DNA of 64,000 nt, from contig JBKBNP010000016.1 of assembly GCA_046295215.1 (NCBI GenBank), positions 1 through 64,000 of the forward strand. Direction: 5' to 3'. This DNA comes from Szabonella sp046295215 (GTDB lineage Bacteria > Pseudomonadota > Alphaproteobacteria > Rhodobacterales > Rhodobacteraceae). The position numbers were made by a program, and so were the translations under genes. Below are positions 43,810-52,131 of this stretch, piece after piece (position 1 is the first letter of the stretch; each line of letters begins with the position of its first letter). The notes under the pieces were generated by a model that saw only the letters and a program-made list of their open reading frames with translations, was not told the origin of the DNA and did not search any database.

Positions 43810-44457
43810 ATGACTGCGCATCCGGGCCTTTCGCCTGATCTGGTGCTTCGGGCCTATGCCATGGGGATCTTCCCCATGGCCGCCTCGCGCGACAGTGCCG
43901 AGATCCACTGGCTCGACCCCGATCCGCGCGGCATCCTGCCGCTGGACGGCTTGCACATCTCGCGCAGCCTGTCGCGCCATATCGCGCGGGCGGAGGTGGC
44001 GGTCGAGGTCAACCGCGATTTCGAGGCGGTGCTGCGCGGCTGCGCCGACCGCGAGGACACCTGGATCAACCCGCAGATCCACGCGCTTTACATGGCGCTG
44101 CACCGGGCGGGCCATGCCCATAGTCTTGAAGTGCGCGACGGAAGTGACCTGATCGGCGGGGTCTACGGCGTCACGCTGGGGGCGGCCTTTTTCGGGGAAA
44201 GCATGTTTTCGCGAAGGCGCGATGCGTCGAAACTGGCGCTGGCTTTTCTGGTCCATCGGCTGCGGGCGGGCGGGTTCACGCTGTTCGACACGCAGTTCCT
44301 GACCCCGCATCTGGCCAGCCTCGGCGGTATCGAGATCCCGCGAGCGAAGTATAAAGAATTTCTGGACCGGGCATTGCAAAAGCAGGCCACATTCTTACCG
44401 CCCGGCTATACCCCCGACCGTCATTCCGTCAGGCAGCGCAGCACCCAGACATCATAG
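43810..44457 (+). CDS. aat: Leucyl/phenylalanyl-tRNA--protein transferase
   Basis: Attaches Leu or Phe from aminoacyl-tRNA to N-terminal Arg or Lys, feeding proteins to ClpAPS (N-degron pathway). 215 residues: LVLRAYAMGIFPMAASRDSA, the WLDPDPRGILPLDGLHIS block, GGVYGVTLGAAFFGESMFSR, and LFDTQFLTPHLASLGGIEIP. All are diagnostic. The last 37 bases overlap the 3' end of the convergent DUF2155 gene. It completes the accB-accC-aat block typical of this family. Confidence 0.96.
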   Translation: MTAHPGLSPDLVLRAYAMGIFPMAASRDSAEIHWLDPDPRGILPLDGLHISRSLSRHIARAEVAVEVNRDFEAVLRGCADREDTWINPQIHALYMALHRAGHAHSLEVRDGSDLIGGVYGVTLGAAFFGESMFSRRRDASKLALAFLVHRLRAGGFTLFDTQFLTPHLASLGGIEIPRAKYKEFLDRALQKQATFLPPGYTPDRHSVRQRSTQTS

Positions 44458-44786
44458 CGCGAATGATCCAGCGCCGACAGCGCCGGGCTGTCCGCGATCA
44501 TCCAGCCACTGAACACCGGACCCTGCGCCAGCCGGTCAAGGATCGTCAGATGGGCATAGGCCGTCAACGGCCCCTCATCGGTTGGATAGCGGCAATCATC
44601 AAGCTGGATCGTCAGCCGCCCCGCCGTCGCACTCTGCCCGCGCGACAGGTCCATGTCGCCGGTCAGTCCCGACACCTTGTCAAGCCAGCGCACGACGCCG
44701 CCTGGGGCCGAGGTGGCCGCCTGCGCCTCGGCGCGGTGCAGCGGGGCCGAAAACCCCAGAAGCAGGATCAGGAAAAAACGGATCAT
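44421..44786 (-). CDS. DUF2155 periplasmic protein
   Basis: 121 residues from the ATG beginning MIRFFLILLLGFSAPLHRAE, a signal peptide. The family core is VVRWLDKVSGLTGDMDLSRG, DDCRYPTDEGPLTAYAHLTI, PVFSGWMIADSPALSALDHS and RYDVWVLRCL. The two cysteines (DDCRYP and LRCL) are conserved in the family and may form a disulfide. Function is unknown. Its place between NDUFA12 and aat is conserved in related genomes. The 3' end overlaps the aat coding region by 37 bases in the opposite direction. Confidence 0.88.
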   Translation of the reverse strand: MIRFFLILLLGFSAPLHRAEAQAATSAPGGVVRWLDKVSGLTGDMDLSRGQSATAGRLTIQLDDCRYPTDEGPLTAYAHLTILDRLAQGPVFSGWMIADSPALSALDHSRYDVWVLRCLTE

Positions 44787-44802
44787 CGCGGTTCCGGCGC
44801 CG

Positions 44803-45177
44803 TCACTCCGGCTGCCATGCCTCATAATCGCGGCGCGCCACGGGCGCCACACGGCGCAGCGACCCGGCAGGTGCATAGGCGGCGGGCGTTCCGGTCAGGT
44901 TTTCCTGATGCGGTTTTTCCCAGACCTTGCGGGCCAGAGGCGCCTCGGTCGGCGGCTGGTCCCAGGTGAAATGCATCCAGCCATGCCAGTCGGGACTGAT
45001 CCGGCTCGCCTCGGTCTCGCCGTTGTAGATCACCCAACGGCGCTTGCCATCGGCGGTCTGGTAGAACAGGTTGCCCTGTTCATCCTCGCCCACCTTCTGC
45101 CCCTTGCGCCATGTGAAAAGCTGCGTGCCAAGGGTCTGGCTGTTCCACCAGGTCAACAGGCGCTTGAGGAAATACAT
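44803..45177 (-). CDS. NADH:ubiquinone oxidoreductase subunit NDUFA12 (17.2 kDa)
   Basis: 124 residues. LTWWNSQTLGTQLFTWRKGQ, KVGEDEQGNLFYQTADGKRR, WVIYNGETEASRISPDWHGW and HFTWDQPPTEAP are the signature blocks of the mitochondrial complex I accessory subunit. Alphaproteobacteria carry it as a complex I assembly or stability factor. It is encoded away from the nuo operon, 16 bases upstream of DUF2155 on the same strand. Confidence 0.93.
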   Translation of the reverse strand: MYFLKRLLTWWNSQTLGTQLFTWRKGQKVGEDEQGNLFYQTADGKRRWVIYNGETEASRISPDWHGWMHFTWDQPPTEAPLARKVWEKPHQENLTGTPAAYAPAGSLRRVAPVARRDYEAWQPE

Positions 45178-45251
45178 GGGGCAGGCCTCCGGTTTCGCTT
45201 TGCCAACCTATGCCGCAGGATGCGGGCAAGGTCCAGTGGCATCGGCGGTTG

Positions 45252-45755
45252 TCAGTCGCCGAAGCGGATCCGCGCGGCAATCCGCTGTTGCGCGGAACAG
45301 AAGAAAACCGTCTCGCCCATGAGGTCGCTCCAAGACCAGATTCCGGGCTGCGACAAGGCAGCGTCGATCGGCGGGCCTTTGCAGGATCAAATCTGTCGGA
45401 GCAGACCGCAACCGCATCGCGGGGAGTGTCACCAACCGGCAGAGCGGGCGACGGCCCCCATGCCTGAGACCCGGAGGGGTCCAAACCGCAGATCCCCTTC
45501 CCGCCTCGGAACACTTTGTGGTGCATCTTCGGGCGCGTCCAATGGCAGGGAAACGACCGCGAAAGAGCATTCCCAGCCCTGCGCAGCGAAACCGTGCCAG
45601 CGGCGGTTGGTCAGAACAGCCTCTTGCCGAAGGGCCGAAGCGAAAAGCTCGGCGGCGCAGACCCGATTGTCTGTCAGTTGATTGGCACCCCAGCCCGGAA
45701 ACCCGATGATCGCCAAACCGGGCAGGACCACCAGAACGTTGAGAAGGACAGGCAC
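45252..45755 (-). pseudogene. Disrupted gene for a small anchored protein (two compensating frameshifts or stops)
   Basis: This 600-base stretch between NDUFA12 and clpX holds no intact gene. On the minus strand an ATG at 45755 opens a signal or anchor sequence (MPVLLNVLVVLPGLAIIGFP) and runs 108 codons to a stop. Thirteen codons and a second stop later, the same frame continues as GPPIDAALSQPGIWSWSDLM, then GETVFFCSAQQRIAARIRFG, stopping at 45252, for a total span of 167 codons. Between the two stops another frame is open and protein-like (GDTPRDAVAVCSDRFDPA). A plus/minus frameshift pair would restore one continuous product of about 167 residues. The family is not recognised. Sequencing error and true decay are both possible. 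Confidence 0.45.
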
Positions 45756-45780
45756 ATGACGCGGCCTTCCGAAGCCGGCC

Positions 45781-47046
45781 TCAGCCCGCCGAGGCCGGTT
45801 CCTTCTTCTTGCGCTCGGTATGCACCTGCAAGGGCGCGGCGCCGTTGTTCACGGCTTCCTCGTTCACCACGACCTCCTGCACGCCATCAAGGCCGGGCAG
45901 TTCGAACATGGTATCCAGCAGGATATCCTCCATGATCGACCGCAGCCCCCGCGCGCCGGTCTTGCGCTTGATGGCGCGCTTGGCGATGGCGGTCAGTGCG
46001 TCGGGCGTGAAGGTCAGCGCCGTGCCTTCGATGTCAAAGAGCCGCTGATACTGTTTCACCAGCGCGTTCTTCGGCTCGGTCAGGATGGTGACAAGCGCAT
46101 CCTCATCGAGATCGGTCAGCGTCGCGATCACCGGCAGACGACCCACGAATTCGGGGATCAACCCGAATTTCAGCAAGTCTTCCGGTTCCAGTTCCTTGAA
46201 CAACTCGCCGGTGCCACGCCCGTCGGGGTCTTTGACCTCGGCACCGAAGCCGATGGCCGTGCCCTTGCCGCGCTGCGCGATGATCTTGTCGAGGCCCGCG
46301 AAGGCCCCGCCACAGATGAAGAGGATGTTGGTCGTATCCACCTGCAGAAATTCCTGTTGCGGATGCTTGCGCCCACCCTGCGGCGGCACGGAGGCGACGG
46401 TGCCTTCCATGATCTTGAGCAGCGCCTGCTGCACCCCCTCGCCCGACACGTCGCGGGTGATCGACGGATTGTCGGACTTGCGGGTGATCTTGTCGACCTC
46501 GTCGATATAGACGATCCCGCGCTGCGCCCGTTCGACGTTGTATTCCGAGGCCTGCAACAGCTTGAGGATGATGTTTTCAACATCCTCGCCGACATAGCCG
46601 GCTTCGGTCAGCGTGGTGGCATCGGCCATGGTGAAGGGCACATCGAGGATGCGCGCCAGCGTTTGCGCCAGCAGCGTCTTGCCGCAACCCGTGGGGCCGA
46701 TCAGCAGGATATTGGATTTCGACAGTTCGATGTCGGATTTCGACGAATGGTTCAGCCGCTTGTAATGGTTGTGGACGGCGACCGACAGCACACGCTTGGC
46801 ATGGACCTGCCCGATCACATAGTCATCCAGCACCTTGCAGATGTCGCGCGGCGTCGGCACCCCGTCCGAGGATTTCAGCCCCGAGGATTTGGTTTCCTCG
46901 CGGATGATGTCCATGCAGAGTTCGACACATTCATCGCAGATGAATACGGTCGGGCCGGCAATCAGCTTGCGCACCTCATGCTGGCTCTTGCCGCAGAACG
47001 AACAGTAAAGGGTGTTCTTGCTGTCGGAGCCGGAATTGTTCGCCAT
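45781..47046 (-). CDS. clpX: ATP-dependent protease ATPase subunit ClpX
   Basis: AAA+ unfoldase feeding ClpP. 421 residues from the ATG behind GAGG; eight upstream in-frame codons are not needed. The zinc finger has Cys15, Cys18, Cys37 and Cys40 (LYCSFCGKSQ; VFICDECVEL). Walker A is GPTGCGKTLLAQTLA, Walker B is IVYIDEVDKI, the pore loop is AGYVGEDVEN, and the ClpP-contact IGF-like loop is GKGTAIGFGAEV. Sensor-2 is RKTGARGLRS. It is downstream of clpP on the same strand, separated by a strong hairpin. Confidence 0.98.
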   Translation of the reverse strand: MANNSGSDSKNTLYCSFCGKSQHEVRKLIAGPTVFICDECVELCMDIIREETKSSGLKSSDGVPTPRDICKVLDDYVIGQVHAKRVLSVAVHNHYKRLNHSSKSDIELSKSNILLIGPTGCGKTLLAQTLARILDVPFTMADATTLTEAGYVGEDVENIILKLLQASEYNVERAQRGIVYIDEVDKITRKSDNPSITRDVSGEGVQQALLKIMEGTVASVPPQGGRKHPQQEFLQVDTTNILFICGGAFAGLDKIIAQRGKGTAIGFGAEVKDPDGRGTGELFKELEPEDLLKFGLIPEFVGRLPVIATLTDLDEDALVTILTEPKNALVKQYQRLFDIEGTALTFTPDALTAIAKRAIKRKTGARGLRSIMEDILLDTMFELPGLDGVQEVVVNEEAVNNGAAPLQVHTERKKKEPASAG

Positions 47047-47126
47047 CGTTCGCCTCTGCCTGCACGCCACCGGGGCGCGGTTCCGGGAAGTCTAGGCCAA
47101 GGCCCGGACCTCCACAATGTCAAATC

Positions 47127-47156
47127 GCCCCCCGGCGGATACCACCACCGGGGGGC
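47127..47156 (-). terminator. Hairpin between clpP and clpX
   Basis: A 9-bp stem, GCCCCCCGG / CCGGGGGGC, with a 12-base loop begins 7 bases after the clpP stop codon. On the minus strand it is followed by GATTTGACATTG, so there is no U-run. TTGACA itself could be the -35 of a separate clpX promoter. It may reduce readthrough from clpP to clpX. Confidence 0.5.
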
Positions 47157-47162
47157 GCGGTA

Positions 47163-47795
47163 TCACTTGGCCGTGTCGTCCGCCTTGCCGCGATTTTCCA
47201 GAATGTCGTCGATCAGCCCCCAGGCCTTGGCATCCTCCGCCGACATGAAATTGTCCCGCTCCAGCGCCGCCTCGACGGTTTCATAGGTCTGGCCGGTATG
47301 CTTGACATAGATCTCGTTCAGACGGCGCTTCAACTTTTCGGTCTCGCGCGCATGGATCATGATGTCCGTCGCCTGCCCCTGATAACCACCCGAGGGCTGG
47401 TGGACCATCACCCGGCTGTTGGGCAGGCTGAACCGCATCCCCGGATGCCCTGCCGTCAACAAGAGGCTGCCCATCGACGCCGCCTGCCCGATCACCAGCG
47501 TCGTGACCTTGGGCTTGATATATTGCATCGTGTCATAGATCGACAGACCGCTTGTGACCACGCCGCCGGGGCTGTTGATATACATGCTGATTTCCTTTGA
47601 CGGGTTCTCCGCCTCCAGAAACAGCAGTTGCGCGCAGATCAGCGAGGACATGCCGTCATGCACCGGGCCGGAGAGGAAGATGATCCGCTCCTTCAGCATG
47701 CGGCTGAAAATGTCATAGGCGCGCTCGCCCCGGCTGGTCTGTTCGACCACCATCGGGACAAGCGTGTTCATGTAATGCTCTACCGGGTCTTTCAT
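47163..47795 (-). CDS. clpP: ATP-dependent protease proteolytic subunit ClpP
   Basis: Serine protease forming the ClpXP/ClpAP chamber. 210 residues from the ATG (MKDPVEHYMNTLVPMVVEQT); a longer frame upstream lacks support. Catalytic Ser107 is in LVIGQAASMGSLLL and His132 in VMVHQPSGGYQGQATDI; the Asp follows in the FMSAEDAKAWGLID region. The IG-motif and the handle helix are normal. It is divergent from the photolyase-like gene and upstream of clpX. Confidence 0.97.
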   Translation of the reverse strand: MKDPVEHYMNTLVPMVVEQTSRGERAYDIFSRMLKERIIFLSGPVHDGMSSLICAQLLFLEAENPSKEISMYINSPGGVVTSGLSIYDTMQYIKPKVTTLVIGQAASMGSLLLTAGHPGMRFSLPNSRVMVHQPSGGYQGQATDIMIHARETEKLKRRLNEIYVKHTGQTYETVEAALERDNFMSAEDAKAWGLIDDILENRGKADDTAK

Positions 47796-47847
47796 CTGCG
47801 CCTGCCTGTTCTTGCCATTGAAGGAATAGGTCCGAAGGGTTACGCGA

Positions 47848-47876
47848 GTCTTAGTTGCGCGGGCCAGCCCCTGCAA
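47848..47876 (-). promoter_or_regulatory. Possible clpP promoter
   Basis: On the minus strand TTGCAG (47876-47871) and TAAGAC (47853-47848) are separated by 17 bases and lie about 55-80 bases upstream of the clpP start. The -35 is also compatible with a heat-shock CTTGCA form. Weak matches; position is the main support. Confidence 0.3.
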
Positions 47877-47959
47877 GGGCATGCGCCACAATCATCGGCC
47901 AGCGCGATGCCACAGTGGGGCCACTTGACCAGCGGGGGCATGGCAATAGGTCACGCGAC

Positions 47960-49189
47960 ATGCCGACAGCCACTCGCCCCCCCTCGCCCGATGCGCGCTT
48001 TGCCCCCACGCGGGATGCGGGCCTTGCCCGGCTTGCGGAATTTCTGCCGCAGGCCGGGGCCGATTATGCCCGGCTGCGCAATTTCGACCTTCCCGGCCAT
48101 CCCCATGTCTCGCGGCTCTCCCCCTGGCTCCGCCATCGCCTGCTGACCGAGGCCGAACTGCTGGAGGCGGCATGGGCCGCCCATGGCCCGGCCTCGGAAA
48201 AGTTCCGGCAGGAGGTGCTGTGGCGCAGCTACTGGAAGGGCTGGCTCGAACTGCGCCCCCCGGTCTGGATCGCCTATCGCCAGGGACTGGACCGCGCGCT
48301 GGACCGCATTGCAACGGAAGAGGGCTTGCGGCAAGTCTGGGAATCGGCCTGCGCGGGCCGGACAGGAATTGACGGCTTCGACCAATGGGCGCGCGAGCTG
48401 GCCGCGACCGGCTGGCTGCACAATCACGCGCGGATGTGGTTTGCCTCGATCTGGATCTTCACCCTGCGACTGCCCTGGCAGTTGGGCGCGGATTTCTTCC
48501 TGCGCCATCTGCTCGATGGCGATGCAGCCTCCAACACGCTTTCCTGGCGCTGGGTCGCGGGACTGCAGACAGCGGGCAAGACCTATCTCGCCACAAGGTT
48601 CAACATCGCGCGCTTCACCGAAGGGCGCTTCGACCCGGACGGTCTGGCGGAGGTGGCGATTCCCCTGCCGCCCGATCCGGTGCCCCCGATGGGGACATTG
48701 CCCCTGCCCCGTCCGTTCGACACCGACCCGGACCTGCCGACCGGCCTCTTGCTGCACGAGGATGACCTGTCACCGGGGGCGGCGGATCTGGTGGCGCTGC
48801 CCCGCGCGATTGCGGGATTTGCCTGCCCGCAGGCACGCTCGCCGCTCGCCGTGGCCCCGATGGTCCGCACCTTCACCCAAGACGCGGTTGCCCGGCGGCT
48901 TGCCGCCCTGCCGCCGGGAGCCGGTGCCGAGATCTTGCCAGCGACAGACCCTGCCGAGGCCCTTCTGGACTGGGCCCGGCGCCATGGATTGCGGCGCATC
49001 GTGACGGCCCATGCGCCGGTCGGGGCCACGGCCGACGCGCTCGCTCTGGCGGAGAAAAAGCTGGGCATGGAAGAAATCACGCTCCATCGCGTTATCACCC
49101 CGTATGACGCAGACCTCTGGCCACGCGCGACCCATGGTTTCTTCCGCTTTCACGAATCGGTTCGCGGGATAAAGTCAGGGTCAAGCTGA
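47960..49189 (+). CDS. Photolyase/cryptochrome-like protein with FAD-binding domain at the N-terminus
   Basis: 409 residues from the first ATG fitting the family. Residues about 20-230 are a photolyase FAD-binding helical domain: RQEVLWRSYWKGWLELRPPV, ATGWLHNHARMWFASIWIFT, and ASNTLSWRWVAGLQTAGKTY with LATRFNIARFTEGRF. The usual N-terminal antenna alpha/beta domain is missing. Instead the C-terminal 160 residues look alpha/beta (LDWARRHGLRRIVTAHAPVG; RVITPYDADLWPRATHGFFR). The protein could repair UV-damaged DNA or act as a light sensor. It is divergent from clpP; no carotenoid or MTHF-binding partner gene is near. Confidence 0.78.
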   Translation: MPTATRPPSPDARFAPTRDAGLARLAEFLPQAGADYARLRNFDLPGHPHVSRLSPWLRHRLLTEAELLEAAWAAHGPASEKFRQEVLWRSYWKGWLELRPPVWIAYRQGLDRALDRIATEEGLRQVWESACAGRTGIDGFDQWARELAATGWLHNHARMWFASIWIFTLRLPWQLGADFFLRHLLDGDAASNTLSWRWVAGLQTAGKTYLATRFNIARFTEGRFDPDGLAEVAIPLPPDPVPPMGTLPLPRPFDTDPDLPTGLLLHEDDLSPGAADLVALPRAIAGFACPQARSPLAVAPMVRTFTQDAVARRLAALPPGAGAEILPATDPAEALLDWARRHGLRRIVTAHAPVGATADALALAEKKLGMEEITLHRVITPYDADLWPRATHGFFRFHESVRGIKSGSS

Positions 49190-49268
49190 CATCCGGCGCA
49201 GTCCGGTGCCGCCCCGCGTCAAAGCCAATCCGGCCCTCCCGGCCCACAAGAACAGGAGCCCTTTTCCG

Positions 49269-49742
49269 ATGATCCATTTCCGCATGACCGCCTTTGCCCT
49301 GCTCTGCGCCCTTGCCGCCCCGGTCGCGGCGGCCGCCTGCACCCAGCCCGGCAATGCCAATGCCCTGCGCGCCGATGTGGCGCAGCGGGTGAACGCCGAA
49401 CGCCGCAAGGCGGGGCTTGGGGCGCTGAGCAATTCGGGCGCATTGCAGAAGGCGGCGCAAAGCCTCGCCTGCGACAATGCCGCGCAAGGCCAGTGGTCCC
49501 ATACCGGGCGCAACGGATCCACCCTGCAAGGACGGCTGAATGCGGCGGGATACCGCTTCCGCACCGCGACTGAAAACGTGGGCCGGTTCGCCGGGCCTGA
49601 TGCCGCGATGAAATGGTGGATGGGTTCTGCCCCGCATCGCGCGAACATCCTTTCCGGGGCCGTGCGCGACATCGGCGTGGGCGTTGCGACAGGCGCGGAT
49701 GGGCGGGTCTACTGGGTGACGGTCAGCGGCGCCCCGCGCTGA
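49269..49742 (+). CDS. Secreted CAP-domain protein (SCP/PR-1 family)
   Basis: 157 residues from the ATG with AGGAG upstream. The signal peptide is RMTAFALLCALAAPVAAAAC, possibly with a lipobox-like end. The CAP fold shows DVAQRVNAERRKAGLGALSN, ALQKAAQSLACDNAAQGQWS with HTGRNG, and MKWWMGSAPHRANILSGAVR with DIGVGVATG. The His of SHTG and of PHRANIL are the conserved CAP histidines. Bacterial members are extracellular and mostly uncharacterised. It converges on the histidine-kinase gene, 6 bases between stops. Confidence 0.9.
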   Translation: MIHFRMTAFALLCALAAPVAAAACTQPGNANALRADVAQRVNAERRKAGLGALSNSGALQKAAQSLACDNAAQGQWSHTGRNGSTLQGRLNAAGYRFRTATENVGRFAGPDAAMKWWMGSAPHRANILSGAVRDIGVGVATGADGRVYWVTVSGAPR

Positions 49743-49748
49743 CGGCAT

Positions 49749-51068
49749 TCAGCGCGCGATCACCAGCTCCGCGCGCAACCCTCCCAGCGTCTCGCTTTCC
49801 CCCAGCCGCAAGGCCCCGCCATGGCTGCGCGCCACATCGGCGGCAATGGCGAGGCCAAGACCCACCCCACCGCCCCGGTTCGGGTCACGCGCCTTGTCGA
49901 GCCGGGCAAAGGGGGTCAGCGCCTCGTCACGCTGATCCTTGGGGATGCCGGGGCCGTCATCCTCCACCACCAGCCGCAGCGCGCGCGGCCCCAGCACGCC
50001 CGAAACCTCGGCGCGGTTGCCATAGCGCACCGCGTTGCCGATCAGATTGTCCAGCGCGCGCGCCACCGCCACCGGGCGCAACCGGCAGGTGCCGGACCCC
50101 TCGAACGACCGCAACCGCACCGCAAGCCCCGCCCGCGCGGCATTTTCCACCACCCGGTCCAGCAGGGCGCGAGGATCGACCTCCTCGATCTCCTCCAGCG
50201 CATCGCCCCGCGCGAAGGACAGGAATTCGTCGATCAGCCGCTGCATGTCATTCACATCGGACAAAAGCGCCTGCGCATCGGCATCCTCGGGCAGCATCGA
50301 CAGGCCCAGTTTCAGCCGTGTCAGCGGCGTGCGCAGGTCATGGCTGATCCCCGACAGCATCAGCGTGCGCTGTTCGATCTGCCGCTCGATCCGCGCCCGC
50401 ATGTCCAGAAACGCCGCCCCCGCCGCCCGCACCTCCTGCGCGCCGCGCGGCCGGTAAGGCACCGTCTCGCCCTTGCCGAAGGCGGAGGCCGCCGCCGCCA
50501 GCCGCTCGATCGGGCGCAACTGGTTGCGCAGGAACAGATAGGCGATGACTGTCATCAGAAGGGATGTCAGGATCATCAGCACCAGCAACTGATGCGGGTT
50601 GGAGGCCGAAACCCGCCCCCGGTCCAGCATCAGTTCCACCGGACCATGGGCCGTGGCAACGCGGACCCGCACGCGGCGCGGATCCTCCAGCATCTCGACG
50701 CTCTCGACCCCGTCCAGACCGTCGCGCAGCGTCGCGATCACCTCCCGCCCCGAAAGATCCCAGGGGTCCACGCGGTCCGGGCCGGGCGGGTCCGTGACCG
50801 GCATCCTGAGCCCGAAGGCAAGGCCGCGCGCCACCGGCTTCGCCTGCCGCAGCGCCGTTTCCGGGTCGGGGGCAGCCGCAATCTCCGAACGCAGAAAGGC
50901 GATCTCGGTGACAACCGTCTCGGTCATCTGCCAGGTCACCCGTTCGAAATGCCGCTGGATGAAGGTGACGGACACGACAAGCTGGATCGCGACCACCGGC
51001 ACGACCAGAATGAGCGCCGCCCGGCCATAGAGACCCCGCGGCAGGAGGAGCTTGAGCCAGCGAAACAT
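49749..51068 (-). CDS. Sensor histidine kinase, EnvZ-like
   Basis: 439 residues. TM1 is ALILVVPVVAIQLVVSVTFI. A periplasmic domain of about 120 residues follows, then TM2 LLVLMILTSLLMTVIAYLFL, and a HAMP region. The phospho-accepting His lies in LSGISHDLRTPLTRLKLGL, the N-box in ALDNLIGNAVRYG, and the G-boxes in VEDDGPGIP and GGVGLGLAIAADVARSHGG. This is the EnvZ/osmosensor type. No response regulator gene is next to it; usually ompR precedes. The input signal is unknown. Confidence 0.93.
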   Translation of the reverse strand: MFRWLKLLLPRGLYGRAALILVVPVVAIQLVVSVTFIQRHFERVTWQMTETVVTEIAFLRSEIAAAPDPETALRQAKPVARGLAFGLRMPVTDPPGPDRVDPWDLSGREVIATLRDGLDGVESVEMLEDPRRVRVRVATAHGPVELMLDRGRVSASNPHQLLVLMILTSLLMTVIAYLFLRNQLRPIERLAAAASAFGKGETVPYRPRGAQEVRAAGAAFLDMRARIERQIEQRTLMLSGISHDLRTPLTRLKLGLSMLPEDADAQALLSDVNDMQRLIDEFLSFARGDALEEIEEVDPRALLDRVVENAARAGLAVRLRSFEGSGTCRLRPVAVARALDNLIGNAVRYGNRAEVSGVLGPRALRLVVEDDGPGIPKDQRDEALTPFARLDKARDPNRGGGVGLGLAIAADVARSHGGALRLGESETLGGLRAELVIAR

Positions 51069-51112
51069 CCCCCTTACCTATCGTGGGCAGGCAAGCGGCG
51101 AAAGGGGCGCAG

Positions 51113-52051
51113 ATGGATCAGGCAGATTTCTTCCTGCCCCCGGGGGAGGTCGCGGATTGCGTGTTGTTGCGGCCCGACCTGCGGCTGGTGCGCGCGGCGA
51201 ATCCCTCGCCCTTCACCGGGGCGGGAACCAACAGCTATCTGCTGGGCCGGGGCAATGTCCTGCTGGTCGATCCGGGGCCGGACCTGCCCGCCCATGCACA
51301 GGCGCTGCTGTCGGCCCTGACCCCGGGGGAACGGATCACACACATCCTCGTGACCCATGCCCATGCTGACCACAGTGCCCTTGCCCCACGGATCGCGGCG
51401 GCGACGGGGGCCGCGGTGCTGGCCTTCGGAACGGCGGGGAGCGGACGTTCGGCGCGCATGGAACGCCTTGCCGCCCTTGACAGACTCGGCGGTGGCGAAG
51501 GGGTCGATGCGGGCTTCACCCCCGACCGCTGCCTTGCCGACGGGGAAGTTCTGGAAACCGGCGCGGGGCAGATCACCGCGATCCACACGCCTGGCCACAT
51601 GGCCAATCACCTGTGTTTCGCGTGGCAGGACTGCCTTTTCACTGGCGATCACATCATGGGATGGTCGACCAGCATCGTCTCCCCGCCCGATGGCGACATG
51701 GCGCAATATCGCGCCTCGCTGCGCCGGGTTATGGCGGGCGACTGGCGGCTGGCGCTGCCCGGTCACGGCGCGCCCATTGCCGACCTGCGCGGGCGCTGCA
51801 CCGCGCTGCTCCGGCATCGCGCCGCACGAGAGGCGGCAATCCTTGCCGCCCTCGGGGCGGACCCCTCGTCGCTGGAGGATCTGACCGCCCGTATCTATGC
51901 CGACACACCGCAAAAGCTCTGGCCCGCCGCCGCGCGCAACCTGCTGGCGCATCTGATTGACCTGAACGACCGGGGCCTCGTCCGGGCCGACCCCGATCCG
52001 GTTCCGACCGCCCGGTTCAGCGCGGGGCCTGCCGCAGCCGACTCCCCCTGA
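51113..52051 (+). CDS. Metallo-beta-lactamase-fold hydrolase (LACTB2-like)
   Basis: 312 residues from the ATG behind AGGGG; a longer frame upstream overlaps the kinase gene's promoter region. The zinc site is complete: ILVTHAHADHSALAPRI (HxHxDH), HTPGHMANHLCF, FTGDHIMGW and LALPGHGAPI. A C-terminal helical LACTB2 winged domain (about 240-300) contains ARNLLAHLIDLNDRGLV. LACTB2 relatives are RNases or thioesterases, so the substrate is open. It is divergent from the kinase gene and converges on DUF4167. Confidence 0.88.
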   Translation: MDQADFFLPPGEVADCVLLRPDLRLVRAANPSPFTGAGTNSYLLGRGNVLLVDPGPDLPAHAQALLSALTPGERITHILVTHAHADHSALAPRIAAATGAAVLAFGTAGSGRSARMERLAALDRLGGGEGVDAGFTPDRCLADGEVLETGAGQITAIHTPGHMANHLCFAWQDCLFTGDHIMGWSTSIVSPPDGDMAQYRASLRRVMAGDWRLALPGHGAPIADLRGRCTALLRHRAAREAAILAALGADPSSLEDLTARIYADTPQKLWPAAARNLLAHLIDLNDRGLVRADPDPVPTARFSAGPAAADSP

Positions 52052-52072
52052 AATGGCCGGACGCGGGACGCA

Positions 52073-52111
52073 GAAGGCCGCGCGCGGGAGACGGTCCCGG
52101 GCGCGGCCTTC
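52073..52111. terminator. Bidirectional hairpin between MBL hydrolase and DUF4167 genes
   Basis: An 11-bp outer stem (GAAGGCCGCGC / GCGCGGCCTTC), a single G-G mismatch, and a 5-bp inner stem (CGGGA / TCCCG) with loop GACGG lie between two converging genes. On the plus strand it runs into GAAAAAATC; on the minus strand it runs into TTCTGCG. This is the best-formed structure in the window. Confidence 0.8.
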
Positions 52112-52131
52112 GAAAAAATCCGGCGCTGGCT

